From the NCBI GenBank assembly GCA_031278405.1, contig JAITKL010000020.1, positions 1-8,136 on the forward strand: DNA of 8,136 nucleotides. Reading direction: 5' to 3'. Positions 1-7,087 of this stretch are shown here, piece after piece. The stretch is from Endomicrobium sp. GTDB lineage: Bacteria; Elusimicrobiota; Endomicrobiia; Endomicrobiales; Endomicrobiaceae. Each line of letters opens with the position of its first letter. Position 1 is the stretch's first letter. A program made the position numbers and the translations under genes. The notes below the pieces were generated by a model, which was not told the origin of the DNA, searched no databases, and worked only from the letters and a program-made list of their open reading frames with translations.

Positions 1-2
1 TC

Positions 3-505
3 CCGGGAGATAAAGAAATACCAGCGGCAAGCCTTTCCTTTCTTAACCCTACAAAGAAACAATATAAGACTGTCAAAACACAGTCGCAAATAATTGTTGT
101 AAGAGGTGAGACTGTTTATGCATTCGGTTCGTCTGAAAAAACAAAATTACTTCTTCTGTTACAAAAATTCAAAAACTTTTAGAAAGCGCGGAGCTTGAAG
201 TTTCAAAAAATAACTTGGACTTGACTTTGAACTTAATCTATCAAGCTTTAATGAAATTTGTAACTATTAAAACAGGAATATTACCAGACAATTTATCCGG
301 AGTTCAAATAAAAGAAAAATTGCTAAAGTCAGAAGTAGATGAAGTATATACTGCAAAAATAATAAAAATTTACGATAAACTTAACTTCTATAAGTTTGGA
401 CAAAGAGTCCATAGAAAATTTAATAAATGCCGTAAAATCTCTGATTTAAAATTTATTTCTAAATTTTTCCAAAGATTTAAAGATAAGTATTTGTCAAAGA
501 CGTAA
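3..505 (+). pseudogene. batD: Decayed BatD-like (oxygen tolerance) protein, C-terminal remnant
   Basis: Two reading frames carry consecutive parts of one protein. The frame from position 3 to the stop at 180-182 encodes a beta-sandwich-like stretch including IPAASLSFLNPTKKQYKTVK, followed by an IIVVRG segment. This resembles the BatD pattern in which a protein 'fit for extracellular assembly' ends its domain with a 'structure dictated by Y-K-T-L' type strand. The next frame continues from about 173 to 505 with a helical domain (LNLIYQALMKFVTIKTGILP, then SGVQIKEKLLKSEVDEVYTA and KIYDKLNFYKFGQ), similar to the cytoplasmic C-terminal helices of BatD. The membrane segment expected between the two parts is not visible, so an internal deletion as well as a frameshift is likely. 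The gene is cut off on its 5' side by the window edge. The family call comes from remembered pattern similarity only; another membrane-anchored accessory protein remains possible. Confidence 0.5.
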
Positions 506-526
506 ATAACTATATAAAGAGTTCTA

Positions 527-3083
527 AATAAAAGATTCTCATCTTTATTATTGACCATCTTATTTATTGTTTTTAAAGAACAATAAACCTGAAAATAGGG
601 CTTACTTAACGCTAGCTGTTTATGCAGTGTCTATCTTAGATGAAGATGTTGAGCAGAGGTTTACTCATTTTTTTTGGAGCATATGGCTTTCTAACTAACA
701 AAACGGTTCCCTAAAAGAAGATTTTTAAATTATTTTCGTTCTAAAGGTGAGAAATGTATTCCAAAAAACTCTTTATATCATTAATGATCGGACATATGCC
801 AGTTATCTTTGATTCCGAAAAATATAGATGATGAAAAATTATTATATTTATATGTTATATTAGAAGAAAAAAAAGATTGAGAATGGCAAATGCTAATGGA
901 AGATTTATTTATAGAGAAACTTATTCCTAAGTATATATAAAAAGACTCTAATATGCTGTGCGCCTGCCTGTAGGTCTGTCAGAAATAATAGAGCGCAAAT
1001 CAGCAAGTTATAAAAGATTTTTATGATAAGCAGTATCGTATAGAGAATATGGCTATTATATTAATAGGAGAGATTCTGATGATAGTGTCTTGGAAAAAGC
1101 ACTAATGTCTTATTTTCATGCCGTTTCTAGCAAAATTTTGTTGAAGCATTCAGATTACAAATTTTCGCTTTCTGTAAATATAAAGGAAATCAGAATATAG
1201 AAATTATTACTGATTCTGAGCTTTCTATAATGCATCGGTTTATCTTATGTAAAAAATCAATTTGCAAAAATTTTGGATAATAGTTTAAGTTCTTTTAGAG
1301 AACAGTTGATAGGCAAGCTTATTTTAAGTATGTGATTGCCCAATGTTTTTCATATCTAGATGTGTCGTATATTTGGACTTATATTCAGGAAGAAAGAAAA
1401 AAGAGCTTATTATTGTTACGGCTAGACTAAATCTGGAATTGACGTTGCTAAACGTGCGCTTCTTGTTGAATTTACTTCTTTGGTTGCAGAAAAGAGATAT
1501 GAAAAGTGTATATATTTCAAAATTTACGAATCACTTTTTATTAGGGACACTGTCAGAGTTTAGCTGATAACGATACTTTGCTTAATGCTGCAAAAAAATA
1601 CTGTCCAACATTAGTATAAAAGAATTGAATGAAGCAGCAAAGAAATATTTTGCAGAAGACGACTTGACTGCCATTGCAGTTGTTCCTTAGAAAGAATTTC
1701 ATCTAAAGATAAAATTAAAAGATAATTAAAACTTCGCATCCAAAGGAAAAATTGTAAATGATATTCTCTTGAACAATGTCACTGTTTCTGAAAAAATTTT
1801 GAATGAAAATATGGGATGCCAAAAACAAATGCTATTATTTGGACGTTTTCAAACGTCGCTATAGTTGTCTTGAAGAAAACTGATAATAAAGCAAACAAAA
1901 TTGCGATGGAAGCTTTAGCAAAAGGGGATATTTTAAACACTCCTATAAAGATATTGTATCGGTGCAACTTGCCGCAGCTATGTTTATGTTTAATGTTTTT
2001 GTCGTTGGGAAATATTCTAGTGACGAATTGTCAAAGAAGCTTACCGATAAACAAGTAAGTCTTTATTTCAATATATCTGAATTTACGCATGGTTTTTCTG
2101 TATAGAGTGTAAATAAATAAGATAATATTAAAAAACTTTGTTTGAGCTTTTGTATTTGAATTTTACTAACCTTAGATTTGATTCTAAAACAGTTAAAGCT
2201 TATATTTCAAAACGCAAATCATTTGTTTCTTGAAAATGAAGATCAGGAACCGAAAAATAGTTTTTGAAAAGATTTTATAAAAATTATTTACGGGAACGAA
2301 CCAGTATTTAAACCTTTAGAGTTTCCAGATATTGCAATCTTAATAAAAGTATCGTACTAAATATTGTTAAAAAGCTTTAAATCCTGCAGGTTATACATTT
2401 GTCTTTGTTTGGAAGTGTGTTGACGATTATTAATACTTTTAAAAAATATGCGGGGCATATGTAGCTTCTATCCCTGCAGTAAAGAAAAAAAATTCTTTGC
2501 TGCAACATAATGCCACTTGTCCAGAAGAAGTTAAGCATAATGTTTATAAGGGAAAAGAAGAGTTAAGCAGTGTCCGAATGAAGTGAATTATAAAAGAACA
2601 ATAATTCTCAAAATGAAAAAGCCACAGCAGATATTTTGAAAGAATATTTAGAGATACTGTTCTTGTTGAAGATATCAGAATAAAACTTGGAAATACGTAC
2701 AATTTACTTATTACTTAAAGAATTGAGTTTAGACATTTCATTTTCCTGTGCTGATCCGAACAAAGTTGACGAAAGCATTGCCGAAACAATAAAGGGCATA
2801 AATGCTATGATTCAGGTAATATTAATCTTGATATTTTAAGTAAAGCAAAAAAACCTGCAAGAGAAAGTACATGAAATTTCAATTCAAAACAATATCTGCA
2901 CTTGCCTTGCAAGAAATTATGCAGACTTGGCGGGTATATTATGTTATATATGCAAACTATATTGCCTCTATGGACGAATTCCTCAAACTTTATGAACCTG
3001 CGTCTTTAAAAGATTTACAAGAAATAGCCAACAAACTTTTAAAGGCAGTTGCGTTCAAGTTGTTTTATACCTCTAAAAGTTGA
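527..3083 (+). pseudogene. Decayed M16-family zinc peptidase (PqqL-like, full-length ruin)
   Basis: Landmarks of a two-lobed M16B peptidase of roughly 900 residues occur in the right order but in different frames. A hydrophobic leader-like stretch (FSSLLLTILFIV) lies at 536-571. PENRAYLTLAVYAVSILDED follows at 588-647, and the zinc motif HFLEH at 666-682 is broken by extra bases in a T run. LEHMAF and LTKRFPK come next. RLPVGLSEIIERK begins at 961, and FYDKQYRIENMAIILIG begins at 1019 in another frame. IKELNEAAKKYFAEDDLTA ends at a stop at 1688-1690. The second lobe shows WTFSNVAIVVLKKTD at 1840, VGKYSSDELSKKLTDKQ near 2003, YTFVFVGSV near 2391, LDISFSCADPNKVDESIAET near 2731 and LQEIANKLLKAVAFKLFYTS before the final stop at 3081-3083. 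No frame is open for more than about 80 codons, so no working peptidase can be made. In life such enzymes are usually exported and degrade peptides. The 5' boundary is approximate. Confidence 0.87.
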
Positions 3084-3094
3084 GAATAATAGCT

Positions 3095-3107
3095 TTTATA
3101 TTATAAA
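3095..3107. promoter_or_regulatory. Perfect 6-1-6 palindrome upstream of the -35 box, possible operator
   Basis: TTTATA-T-TATAAA is a perfect inverted repeat centred on 3101 and ends 9 bases before the -35 hexamer of the cluster promoter. Its size and AT-rich form recall Fur/PerR-family boxes, which would suit an oxygen-defence operon, but it does not match the PerR consensus closely. In AT-rich intergenic DNA such a palindrome can arise by chance. An operator role is inference. Confidence 0.25.
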
Positions 3108-3116
3108 GGGCATATA

Positions 3117-3145
3117 TTGCAAAAAAATGTCAAAAAAGTGATAAT
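3117..3145 (+). promoter_or_regulatory. Sigma-70-type promoter for the redox/Fe-S cluster
   Basis: TTGCAA at 3117-3122 is separated by exactly 17 bases from GATAAT at 3140-3145, which differs from the TATAAT consensus at one position. It lies just after the dead peptidase gene and 49 bases before the rubredoxin start, the expected place for the promoter of the downstream genes. A transcript would begin near 3152 and leave a leader of about 40 bases. Confidence 0.6.
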
Positions 3146-3194
3146 ATTAAGGTAGTTTGAAAAGTCCAGACGATCAACTTAAGGAGGGTGTGTT

Positions 3195-3353
3195 ATGGAA
3201 AAGTGGAAATGTTCTGTATGTGGAGATATTTATGATCCTGCAGTAGGTGATCCTGATAAAGGAATTGCTCCAGGAACACCTTTTGAACAATTGCCTGAAG
3301 ACTGGACATGCCATGTTTGCGGTCAGCCGAAATCTGTTTTTGAAAGAGAATAA
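3195..3353 (+). CDS. rd: Rubredoxin
   Basis: This 52-residue protein is a typical rubredoxin, a small cytoplasmic one-electron carrier with a single iron held by four cysteines. The ligands C6, C9, C39 and C42 have the standard spacing (CSVCG and CHVCG). The family landmarks [23 protein letters not shown] and a C-terminal phenylalanine are all present. One detail is unusual: the residue after the third cysteine is His40, where most rubredoxins have proline. The start is fixed by a strong AAGGAGGG ribosome site at 3181-3188, six bases before the ATG. It is the first gene of the cluster and ends 15 bases before the NifS-like gene. In anaerobes rubredoxin donates electrons to flavodiiron proteins, superoxide reductase and rubrerythrin, all of which are encoded downstream, so it is probably their shared electron donor. 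The role assignment follows from family knowledge and context. Confidence 0.97.
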   Translation: MEKWKCSVCGDIYDPAVGDPDKGIAPGTPFEQLPEDWTCHVCGQPKSVFERE

Positions 3354-3368
3354 TAAACAGGATGGTTT

Positions 3369-4622
3369 ATGAAGCAAATATATTTGGACAATCAGTCTAA
3401 CACAAGGCTTGATAAAAGAGTTTTTGATGTTATGAAGCCGTTTTTTCTTGAGCATTATGGCAATCCTCAAAGTATTTACTCTTTGGGTTGTACATCTAAA
3501 GATGCTCTTGAAATTGCAAGAAAACAGGTCGCAGATTACATACATGCTGATACCGACGAAATTATTTTTACTTCTTGCGGTACCGAATCCAACAATTTAG
3601 CTGTAAAAGGCATTTGCGAAGCGTTGAAATCTAACGGTAATCATATTGTCGTGTCTGGTATAGAACATTTTTCTGTTTTAAATGCTGTAAAAAAGCTTCA
3701 AAAAGATGGCTTTGAAGTAACTTATATATCTGTTGATGAAAAAGGAAATGTAAGGGTAGCTGAACTTTTAAGAGCTTTGCGGAGAAATACAGTTTTGGTT
3801 TCAATACAACATTCCAACATCGAAGTCGGCACTATACAAGATATAAAAAAAATAGTTTCAGCTGTTAAAAATAGCAAAGTTAATAATTTTGTTGTTTTTC
3901 ATACCGATGCAGTAAGTTCAGGCGGCATGATGCCTATAGACGTAAAAGTTTTGGGCGTTGACGCTTTGACTCTATCGTCTTCACTGATGTACGGACCCAA
4001 AGGAGTCGCAGCTCTCTATCTAAAAAAAGGGATACGTATTGTTTCTCAGATGGACGGTGGTGTGCAGGAGTATTCTAAACGTGCGGGGACTGAAAATATT
4101 CCTGCTATTGTAGGGTTTGGGAAAGCCTGTGAAATAGCTAAAGAAGAAACAGCATCTAACAACAGGAAAATTAAAGAATTAAGAGATAAACTTATAGAAG
4201 AGCTTCCAAAGAGGATAGGATACATTTATTTGAACGGAGCTTTAGAGAACCGTCTTGTAGGAAACGTAAATTTTTCAATTGAATTTGTTGAAGGTGAAGC
4301 GTTATTTTTACTTTTAGACGCTAAGGGGATTATGGCGGCAAGTGGTTCTGCATGTGCAAATAAGAATCTTAAAATGTCGCATGTTTTAGACGCTATGAAA
4401 GTTGATGTTGCCGTCGGGCAAGGTTCAATTTTATTTACTTTGTCAAAATATAATACAGAAGAAGAGATAAATTATGTCCTTAAGGAGTTCCCTAAGATTG
4501 TTAAAAGTCTTAGAGAAATGTCGCCTCTATATTCTTATTTTATTAAAACTGGAAAAAGAAAATCCGCATGTCCATGTACAGATTTTGAAGACCATAATCA
4601 CTATCACTGCGATATAGAATAA
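3369..4622 (+). CDS. NifS/IscS-like protein lacking the PLP lysine
   Basis: At 417 residues this is a full-length class V aminotransferase-fold protein that aligns without gaps of note to IscS. It keeps YLDNQSNT near the N-terminus, T72 in GTESNN, H100 in GIEHFSVL (the residue that stacks on PLP), D180 in FHTDA, GPKGVAALYL, KRAGTEN and the loop cysteine C329 in SGSACA. It lacks the Schiff-base lysine: SGHKxYGPKG reads SSSLMYGPKG, so Lys206 is Leu (codon 3984-3986) and the preceding His is Ser. Other contacts are lost too: Gln183 is Ser, the Asn of the NNE motif is Ile151, and the substrate-carboxylate Arg is Leu355. The C-terminus adds a Cys/His tail (CPCTDF, HNHYHC; residues 401-414). The frame is intact. 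AGGA at 3359-3362 supports the start. It sits 97 bases before iscU. Cysteine desulfurase activity looks unlikely; a structural or cysteine-ligand role with IscU is inferred, with Archaeoglobus IscS as a known parallel. Confidence 0.9.
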   Translation: MKQIYLDNQSNTRLDKRVFDVMKPFFLEHYGNPQSIYSLGCTSKDALEIARKQVADYIHADTDEIIFTSCGTESNNLAVKGICEALKSNGNHIVVSGIEHFSVLNAVKKLQKDGFEVTYISVDEKGNVRVAELLRALRRNTVLVSIQHSNIEVGTIQDIKKIVSAVKNSKVNNFVVFHTDAVSSGGMMPIDVKVLGVDALTLSSSLMYGPKGVAALYLKKGIRIVSQMDGGVQEYSKRAGTENIPAIVGFGKACEIAKEETASNNRKIKELRDKLIEELPKRIGYIYLNGALENRLVGNVNFSIEFVEGEALFLLLDAKGIMAASGSACANKNLKMSHVLDAMKVDVAVGQGSILFTLSKYNTEEEINYVLKEFPKIVKSLREMSPLYSYFIKTGKRKSACPCTDFEDHNHYHCDIE

Positions 4623-4719
4623 GTATGACTCTTAATTGTATTTAATTATTATAGTAATTTATAAAGACAGCTTTTAGGAGTTGCAATAGAGAAAGTTGGA
4701 AGAAGTATTGGAGGGCAGT

Positions 4720-5094
4720 ATGGCATTTTATTCTGAAAAAGTTATGGATCATTTTGCGAATCCGAGAAATGTAGGAGAAATAAAAGATGCTGACGGTATT
4801 GGGGAAGTCGGCAATCCTGTATGTGGCGATATGATGGCTTTCTACATAAAAGTTAAAGATAATAAAATAGAAGATGTAAAATTTAAAACTTTTGGCTGTG
4901 GTGCGGCAATAGCCGTTTCTTCTATAGTTTCGGAAATGGCTTTAGGTAAAACGATTGATGAAGTTTTAAAAATTACAAATGACGATGTGGCTGAAGCTTT
5001 AGGAGGACTTCCTCCAAATAAACTACACTGCTCTAATCTTGGCGCCGATGCTTTGCACAAAGCAATACGAGATTTCAAAAACAAGAGAAAATAA
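4720..5094 (+). CDS. iscU: IscU/NifU-like Fe-S cluster assembly scaffold
   Basis: A 124-residue protein with every hallmark of the IscU scaffold, on which [2Fe-2S] clusters are built before transfer to apoproteins. It has the three cluster cysteines C35 (NPVCGDMM), C60 (FGCGAAIA) and C104 (KLHCSNL), plus the conserved aspartate D37 and H103. The chaperone-recognition motif LPPVK of classical IscU reads LPPNK (97-101). Overall it resembles the single-domain forms of clostridia and archaea. The ATG at 4720 is preferred because GGAGGG lies just before it (4710-4715) and the protein then begins MAFYSEKVMDHF like its relatives. An in-frame TTG at 4696 would add eight unsupported residues. It follows the NifS-like gene and precedes the ten-cysteine gene by 22 bases. 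With no PLP lysine in the neighbour, its sulfur source is an open question. Confidence 0.96.
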   Translation: MAFYSEKVMDHFANPRNVGEIKDADGIGEVGNPVCGDMMAFYIKVKDNKIEDVKFKTFGCGAAIAVSSIVSEMALGKTIDEVLKITNDDVAEALGGLPPNKLHCSNLGADALHKAIRDFKNKRK

Positions 5095-5116
5095 AGATAT
5101 TTTAGAGAGGTATAAA

Positions 5117-5323
5117 ATGGGCAACTGTAATTTTAACTCTCGTTCCAGTAGTTGTTCATGCTACCATTGCGAAGACGAATTAAAAAACGGCTGCATGAGA
5201 CCAACATTTTGTAAACCGTATGGACAACAAAAGACTAAAGTTTGTCCAGTGTGTCAAGCTGAATATTCTTTAGGATATGAAAAGTGCCCCGCCTGTTCCG
5301 TAATAGGTAAAGAAAGAGAATAA
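5117..5323 (+). CDS. Small ten-cysteine protein with C-terminal zinc-ribbon/rubredoxin-like knuckle
   Basis: I do not recognise this as a named family. The 68-residue product contains ten cysteines (residues 4, 13, 15, 18, 26, 32, 43, 46, 57 and 60). The C-terminal half has a clear CPVC-x10-CPAC pair (43-60), the pattern of a short zinc ribbon or rubrerythrin-type rubredoxin knuckle, and should bind one Zn or Fe. The N-terminal half has a second, irregular group (C4, CSCYHC at 13-18, C26, C32) that could bind another metal. No signal peptide or membrane segment is present. The start is set by GAGAGG at 5105-5110, six bases before the ATG; a longer in-frame opening back to 5039 lies inside iscU and is not used. 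Position between iscU and fprA suggests a part in metal or Fe-S handling or electron transfer, which is inference. Confidence 0.85.
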   Translation: MGNCNFNSRSSSCSCYHCEDELKNGCMRPTFCKPYGQQKTKVCPVCQAEYSLGYEKCPACSVIGKERE

Positions 5324-5402
5324 CTATTTTATAGTTTATAAATTGTTTAAAGAATTTACTTTTAGAAGTTGGATTGAAATTGGGTCGTGAAAGGAGATTT
5401 TT

Positions 5403-6593
5403 ATGGCTGCAAAGATAATAAAAAATGGTGTGTATGCTGTTGGAGCTGTTGACTGGAACGAAAGGCATTTCCACGGGCATACATACATGACAAAAAGAGG
5501 CGTTACATATAATTCTTACCTAATTATTGACGAAAAAATTACCTTAATTGACACTGTTCGCAAAGGTTTTGAAAAAGAACTTTTAGAAAACATTAGAAGC
5601 ATAGTAGATCCGTCTAAAATAGACACAATCGTTATCAATCATATTGAGCCAGATCATTCGGGAGCGTTTCCAGAAGTTTTAAAAGTGTGTCCTAACGCTA
5701 AAGTTTACGGAACTGAAAAAGCAAGAGATGGGCTTTTAAAATATTACGGTATAAGTGTAAACTGGACTGCTGTTAAATCGGGTCAAAGTTTGAAGATTGG
5801 AAAAAGAACGTTGGAATTTATAGATGTTCCTATGATACATTGGCCTGACAGCATGTTTACATATTGCGCGTATGATAAAATCTTGTTTTCAAACGATGGG
5901 TTTGGACAGCATTATGCGACTAACAAACTTTTTGATGACGAGGTTAATTTTGATGTCTTAATGGAAGAAGCTCAAAAATATTATGCCAATATCCTTTGGC
6001 CATTTAATATGCTTGTTGCTTCTAAACTTGCCGTTATAAGCAAACTAAACATTGCCATTGATTTTATTGCTCCAAGTCATGGGCTTGTTTGGCGTAAACA
6101 TATTTCTGACATTATGGAAAAATATCTTTACTGGTCTGCCCATAAATGCAAGAAAAGAATTGCGGTTGTTTATGAGACAATGTGGAATTCTACTGAAAAG
6201 ATGGCGCGAAAAATTGTTGAAGGCATAACTTCAGAAGGCGTTGAAGCTGTTTTATTTGATGTTACAAAAAACGATAGAACAGACATTGCTTCCTATATGC
6301 TAGACGCTAAAGGTTGGATTTTTGGCTCTTCAACTCACGATGGAGAAATGCTTCCAGTAATTGTAGGATTTTTACATTTCTTAAAAGGCTCCAAAGCTAT
6401 AGGGCGTAAATCTTTTGCTTTTGGCTCTTACGGTTGGAGTGGTGAAGCAGTAAAGCATATAGAAGATACTATTTTTAATATTACGACTTTTGATCCCTCT
6501 TTTAGAGTTGTTTTTAATCCTACAGAAGAAGAGTTAAATAAGTGTTTTGAAGCAGGAAAAATTTTTGCTTTAAAAATAAAGAATGAAGAATAA
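5403..6593 (+). CDS. fprA: Flavodiiron protein (A-type flavoprotein, O2/NO reductase)
   Basis: This 396-residue, two-domain cytoplasmic enzyme reduces O2 to water (or NO to N2O) without releasing reactive intermediates. Residues about 1-248 form the metallo-beta-lactamase-like diiron domain. All expected metal-site residues are present: H80, E82, D84 and H85 in NHIEPDHSG, H146 in MIHWPDSM, D165 in SNDGFG and H226 in PSHGLVW. Residues about 251-396 form a flavodoxin domain with the FMN loops YETMWNST (257-264), GSSTHDGEMLP (308-318) and GSYGWSGE (341-348). There is no fused rubredoxin, so an external donor is needed; the rubredoxin at the head of the cluster fits. AAGGAG at 5391-5396 sits six bases before the ATG. 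The preceding gap is 79 bases and the next gene follows after 19. The sequence does not settle whether O2 or NO is preferred. Confidence 0.96.
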   Translation: MAAKIIKNGVYAVGAVDWNERHFHGHTYMTKRGVTYNSYLIIDEKITLIDTVRKGFEKELLENIRSIVDPSKIDTIVINHIEPDHSGAFPEVLKVCPNAKVYGTEKARDGLLKYYGISVNWTAVKSGQSLKIGKRTLEFIDVPMIHWPDSMFTYCAYDKILFSNDGFGQHYATNKLFDDEVNFDVLMEEAQKYYANILWPFNMLVASKLAVISKLNIAIDFIAPSHGLVWRKHISDIMEKYLYWSAHKCKKRIAVVYETMWNSTEKMARKIVEGITSEGVEAVLFDVTKNDRTDIASYMLDAKGWIFGSSTHDGEMLPVIVGFLHFLKGSKAIGRKSFAFGSYGWSGEAVKHIEDTIFNITTFDPSFRVVFNPTEEELNKCFEAGKIFALKIKNEE

Positions 6594-6612
6594 GCATTTA
6601 TAGGAGGGCAAA

Positions 6613-7056
6613 ATGAAAGGAATAGTATGCAAAGTGTGCGGATATGTGGCATTGGATGGAGAAAAAGGGATATGTCCAATATGCCTTGCAAAGAACGAAT
6701 TTGAAGAAAAAGAAGAAGCATATAAAATTCCAGATTTTAAATCAGGTTCAGGGGAATCAGAAAAGAAACATATTCCAGATTTTAGTGTTGTCAAGGAATG
6801 CGGATTAATACCAAGCAACGGTTGCGGTGACGTACATGTGAAGATAGGAGAAATTCTACACCCAGCATTGCCAGAACATCATATAACGGAGATAACTTTT
6901 TATCTTAATAATAAATTTATAGAAAATGTCATGTTGACATCGGATATAAACCCAGTGGCAGTTGTACATATAAAGGAAGGAACAAAAGGGAAAGTACAAG
7001 TAATAGAAACGTGTAACGTACACGGCAAATGGTATAATGAAGTTGAACTAAAATAG
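6613..7056 (+). CDS. dfx: Superoxide reductase (desulfoferrodoxin-type) with N-terminal rubredoxin-like knuckle
   Basis: A 147-residue protein that reduces superoxide to hydrogen peroxide in the cytoplasm of anaerobes. The catalytic C-terminal domain (about 50-147) carries the iron ligands H53 (KKHIP), H83 and H89 (HPALPEH), and C134 and H137 (CNVHGKW). The N-terminal domain has CKVC (6-9) and CPIC (21-24), the short rubredoxin/rubrerythrin knuckle, and not the CxxC plus adjacent CC of the classical desulforedoxin domain. The lid Glu normally two residues before the first histidine is Lys51, with a Glu one position further away, as I recall for some clostridial homologues. The linker repeats IPDF (39-42 and 54-57). 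AGGAGG at 6602-6607 gives the start. Codon choice differs sharply from fprA upstream (see findings). Electrons probably come from rubredoxin; the peroxide produced would be handled by the next gene's product. Confidence 0.95.
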   Translation: MKGIVCKVCGYVALDGEKGICPICLAKNEFEEKEEAYKIPDFKSGSGESEKKHIPDFSVVKECGLIPSNGCGDVHVKIGEILHPALPEHHITEITFYLNNKFIENVMLTSDINPVAVVHIKEGTKGKVQVIETCNVHGKWYNEVELK

Positions 7057-7087
7057 GCATAAAAAGAGCAAAAGGAGGATGAAGAGT

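Noticed and set aside
1343..1567. Plus-strand 74-codon ORF
   Set aside because: It lies within the peptidase ruin. Conserved M16 blocks before and after it are in other frames, it has no ribosome site, and it is a chance opening.
3174..3545. Minus-strand 123-codon ORF
   Set aside because: It overlaps rubredoxin and the NifS-like gene on the opposite strand, and its product shows no recognisable motif.
4636..4665. Possible internal promoter before iscU (TTGTAT, 18 bases, TATAAA)
   Set aside because: The -35 box matches consensus at only three positions, and TATAAA-like strings are frequent in this AT-rich DNA.
4696..4719. TTG start extending IscU by eight residues
   Set aside because: No ribosome site at proper distance; GGAGGG directly precedes the ATG at 4720, which gives the family-typical N-terminus.
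7079..7087. Upstream ATG for rubrerythrin
   Set aside because: It abuts the AAAGGAGG site with no spacing. The ATG at 7088 has nine bases of spacing and matches family N-termini.
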